Source of the DNA: Synechococcus sp. HK05
GTDB lineage: Bacteria > Cyanobacteriota > Cyanobacteriia > PCC-6307 > Cyanobiaceae
Assembly (NCBI RefSeq): GCF_019104765.1
Contig: NZ_JAHRXJ010000004.1
Span: 124,001 to 188,000, forward strand
Reading direction: 5' to 3'
DNA: 64,000 nt
Part shown: piece after piece, positions 62,347 to 64,000 of the stretch
Numbering within the stretch: position 1 is the stretch's first letter
Layout: each line of letters starts with the position of its first letter
Notes under the pieces: generated by a model
Told to the model about the DNA's origin: nothing
What the model saw: the letters and a program-made list of their open reading frames with translations, nothing else
Database searches by the model: none
Translations under genes and position numbers: made by a program

Positions 62347-62505
62347 TTAGGCGAGATGCAGCAGCAGCTCCAGCTGGAGCTTGTCGGCCAGGCCTGAATC
62401 GATGGCCCTGAACTGAGCCAAGGCACGGCGACGTTGGTGGGGGTGCAGCTCGAGCAAGTCGGCCAGGGCCAGTTCGAGGCAGCGTTGATCGAGCTCTCGG
62501 TTCAC
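62347..62505 (-). CDS. 52-residue small helical protein
   Basis: A frame from GTG 62505 to TAA 62347, upstream of the GST gene with 6 bp between. The product is helical: NRELDQRCLELALADLLELH, then QRRRALAQFRAIDSG and KLQLELLLHLA. A stop precedes the GTG in frame, so the start is fixed. The short spacing to GST suggests one transcript. No family recognised. Confidence 0.5.
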   Translation of the reverse strand: MNRELDQRCLELALADLLELHPHQRRRALAQFRAIDSGLADKLQLELLLHLA

Positions 62506-62677
62506 AGGATGGGCTCAGCGACCGGATCACATCAGCCGGGGACCATGACGGCCACGGGCCAGGGCCAGATCAACAGCCTGCCCGCCGGGCCTTGTCGCCG
62601 GTTTGCTACGAGCTGTGTCCACATCCACCGCTGGGGGTGGCTGATCTCCTATCAACAACCATGCCGCAGTCCGGCGG

Positions 62678-64000
62678 ATGGGCTTCTTCGTTCAACTCAC
62701 TGAAGCCATCGCCGAGCGCCAGTCGCTCCTGATGACGGGTCTCGACCCCAATCCGGAGATGTTGCAGAACTGGGCCTTGCGGCATGGCATGGGCAACCGC
62801 TCCTTCCTGAGCCAGGCCCGGCATTGGATCAAAGCGGTGGTGGAAGCCACCAGCCCCCATGTCTGTGCGATCAAGGCCAGCTTGGGCTTCTACCAGGCCT
62901 TGGGGCCCCTTGGGCTGGAGCTCCTGCTGGAGGTGCGCGATCTGGTGCCCCGCGATCTACCGCTGATCATCGACGCCAAGCATGGCGATCTGAATTCCTC
63001 CACCGCCCTAGCCCACTACCTGTTCAGGGATCTCGGGGTGGATGCGGTCACCCTCTCGCCGATGGCCGGGCAAGACATCGCCGCACCGTTTCTGCTCTAC
63101 GCCGACAAGGCGGTGGTGATCACCTGCCGCAGTTCCAATCCAGCCGCCAAACGGATTCAGTACCACCCCAGCGAGAGCGATCCACTGTTTCTCCAGATCG
63201 TGCGCGAAAGCCAGCTCTGGGGCACGCCCGATCAACTGCTGCTGGAAGTGGGCACCAGCGACCCGGCCGTGTTGGCCCAGGTGCGCCAGGCCGCGCCGGA
63301 GCGCGTGCTGATGTTGCGCAGCATCTGGAGCGAGGAGGAACGGCTCGATGGCTTGCTGGAGGCTGGTCTCAATGACGCCGCCGATGGCTTGTTGCTGCCC
63401 CTGCCGCAAAACCTCCTGGTGGATGACGACCTGAGCGAACAGGCCGAGGCACTCAAGGCGTTGATCAACCGGCGCCGCCAACGGTGGCTGGAGCAACAAC
63501 CCGAGCAATCCGCCAACAGCTGTGAGCTCTGGCTGGCCGATCCCCCTCCAGACGTTGGGGAGGCATCCCCCGCTGGAGATGCGATGGAGGCGCTGATCGT
63601 CGATCTCTTTGACATCGGCTGCCTGCTCTTCGGCGAGTATGTGCAGGCCTCCGGTGCGGTGTTCAACTACTACATCGATCTGCGCCAGATCATTTCTGAT
63701 CCCAACCTCTTTCATCGGGTGTTGCACGGCTACAGCGGTTTGCTCGAGCAGCTGCAGTTCGATCGGATCGCCGGCATCCCCTACGGATCGCTACCCACGG
63801 CGACGGGATTGTCGCTGGCTCTGCACAAGCCTCTGATCTATCCGCGCAAGGAAGTGAAGGCCCACGGCGCGCGGCGACTGATCGAAGGCGACTTCAACGA
63901 AGGCGATCAGGTGGTGGTGGTGGACGACATCTTGATCACCGGCGGCAGCGTGCTCGAAGGGATCGCCAAGCTCGAAAGCTCTGGCCTGGTGGTGAAGGAT
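62678..64000 (+). CDS. pyrFE: PyrF-PyrE bifunctional protein (OMP decarboxylase then orotate phosphoribosyltransferase), partial
   Basis: UMP synthesis steps 5 and 6 in one chain. The OMP decarboxylase domain comes first: SLLMTGLDPNPEML, CAIKASLGFYQALG, and the catalytic IIDAKHGDLNSSTALA. The orotate phosphoribosyltransferase follows from about residue 300 with ALHKPLIYPRKEVKAHG and the PRPP motif VVVVDDILITGGSVLEG at the end of the window. Order is the reverse of the animal/plant UMPS, as known for cyanobacteria and kinetoplastids. The right edge cuts the C-terminus. ATG 62678 is the only in-frame start nearby. Confidence 0.93.
   Translation, partial: MGFFVQLTEAIAERQSLLMTGLDPNPEMLQNWALRHGMGNRSFLSQARHWIKAVVEATSPHVCAIKASLGFYQALGPLGLELLLEVRDLVPRDLPLIIDAKHGDLNSSTALAHYLFRDLGVDAVTLSPMAGQDIAAPFLLYADKAVVITCRSSNPAAKRIQYHPSESDPLFLQIVRESQLWGTPDQLLLEVGTSDPAVLAQVRQAAPERVLMLRSIWSEEERLDGLLEAGLNDAADGLLLPLPQNLLVDDDLSEQAEALKALINRRRQRWLEQQPEQSANSCELWLADPPPDVGEASPAGDAMEALIVDLFDIGCLLFGEYVQASGAVFNYYIDLRQIISDPNLFHRVLHGYSGLLEQLQFDRIAGIPYGSLPTATGLSLALHKPLIYPRKEVKAHGARRLIEGDFNEGDQVVVVDDILITGGSVLEGIAKLESSGLVVKD

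Overview
The window reads as chromosomal DNA from a unicellular picocyanobacterium of the Synechococcus/Cyanobium type. The evidence is a high-GC genome with short intergenic gaps and many 4-bp gene overlaps, cyanobacteria-restricted families (DUF4330, DUF1995, DUF3110, DUF3598, DUF1400, DUF1257/Ycf35, the divergent cyanobacterial Hfq), the dnaK3-dnaJ pair, and a complete glucosylglycerol (compatible solute) locus. A halotolerant or marine/brackish lifestyle is an inference from that locus. No insertion sequence, prophage, CRISPR array or rRNA was seen. One tRNA (Ser, GGA) is present. No stretch over 300 bp lacks a gene.

Layout. 0-9.2 kb: secreted protein (cut by the left edge), uvrC, flavin reductase, coaD, a DivIVA/Cdv3-like coiled-coil protein, dacB, DUF4330, DUF1995, cysteine desulfurase, and dapF with an unusual Cys-containing tail. 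9.2-24 kb: hfq, leuS, pgi, a wall-enzyme group (lysozyme-fold protein, amidase), M61 protease, Ycf35-like, purN, argC, ribBA, cyclophilin, mtnP, murQ, DUF3110. 24-30.3 kb: dnaJ-dnaK3, divergent from pstCAB, then tRNA-Ser with its terminator. 30.3-36 kb: 2Fe-2S ferredoxin, IMPase-family phosphatase, hisZ, 2x[4Fe-4S] ferredoxin, DUF3598, htpG.

36.0-50.3 kb is the most coherent block. ggpS makes glucosylglycerol-phosphate, ggtBCDA encodes an osmolyte ABC importer, a divergent GpsA-like dehydrogenase could supply glycerol-3-phosphate, ggpP dephosphorylates the product, and a trehalose-synthase-like GH13 enzyme may cleave or remodel the glucoside. glpK-glpD would return glycerol to DHAP, and an MscS channel sits at the end. 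Together they would cover synthesis, uptake, breakdown and emergency release of one osmolyte. A leader with two strong inverted repeats precedes ggpS.

50.3-64 kb is less characterised: rpmB, a peroxiredoxin, a C39-like protease, csaB, several proteins under 80 residues, a LOV-like PAS protein without the photoactive cysteine, two DUF1400 proteins, a DUF296-glutaredoxin fusion, a rhomboid protease, a zinc metallopeptidase, a GST, and a PyrF-PyrE fusion cut by the right edge. Several short genes (36-55 aa) were found by reading frames directly. The least explained items are the DUF296-glutaredoxin fusion, the DapF tail, the GpsA-like enzyme, the GH13 enzyme in the osmolyte locus and the ggpS leader.
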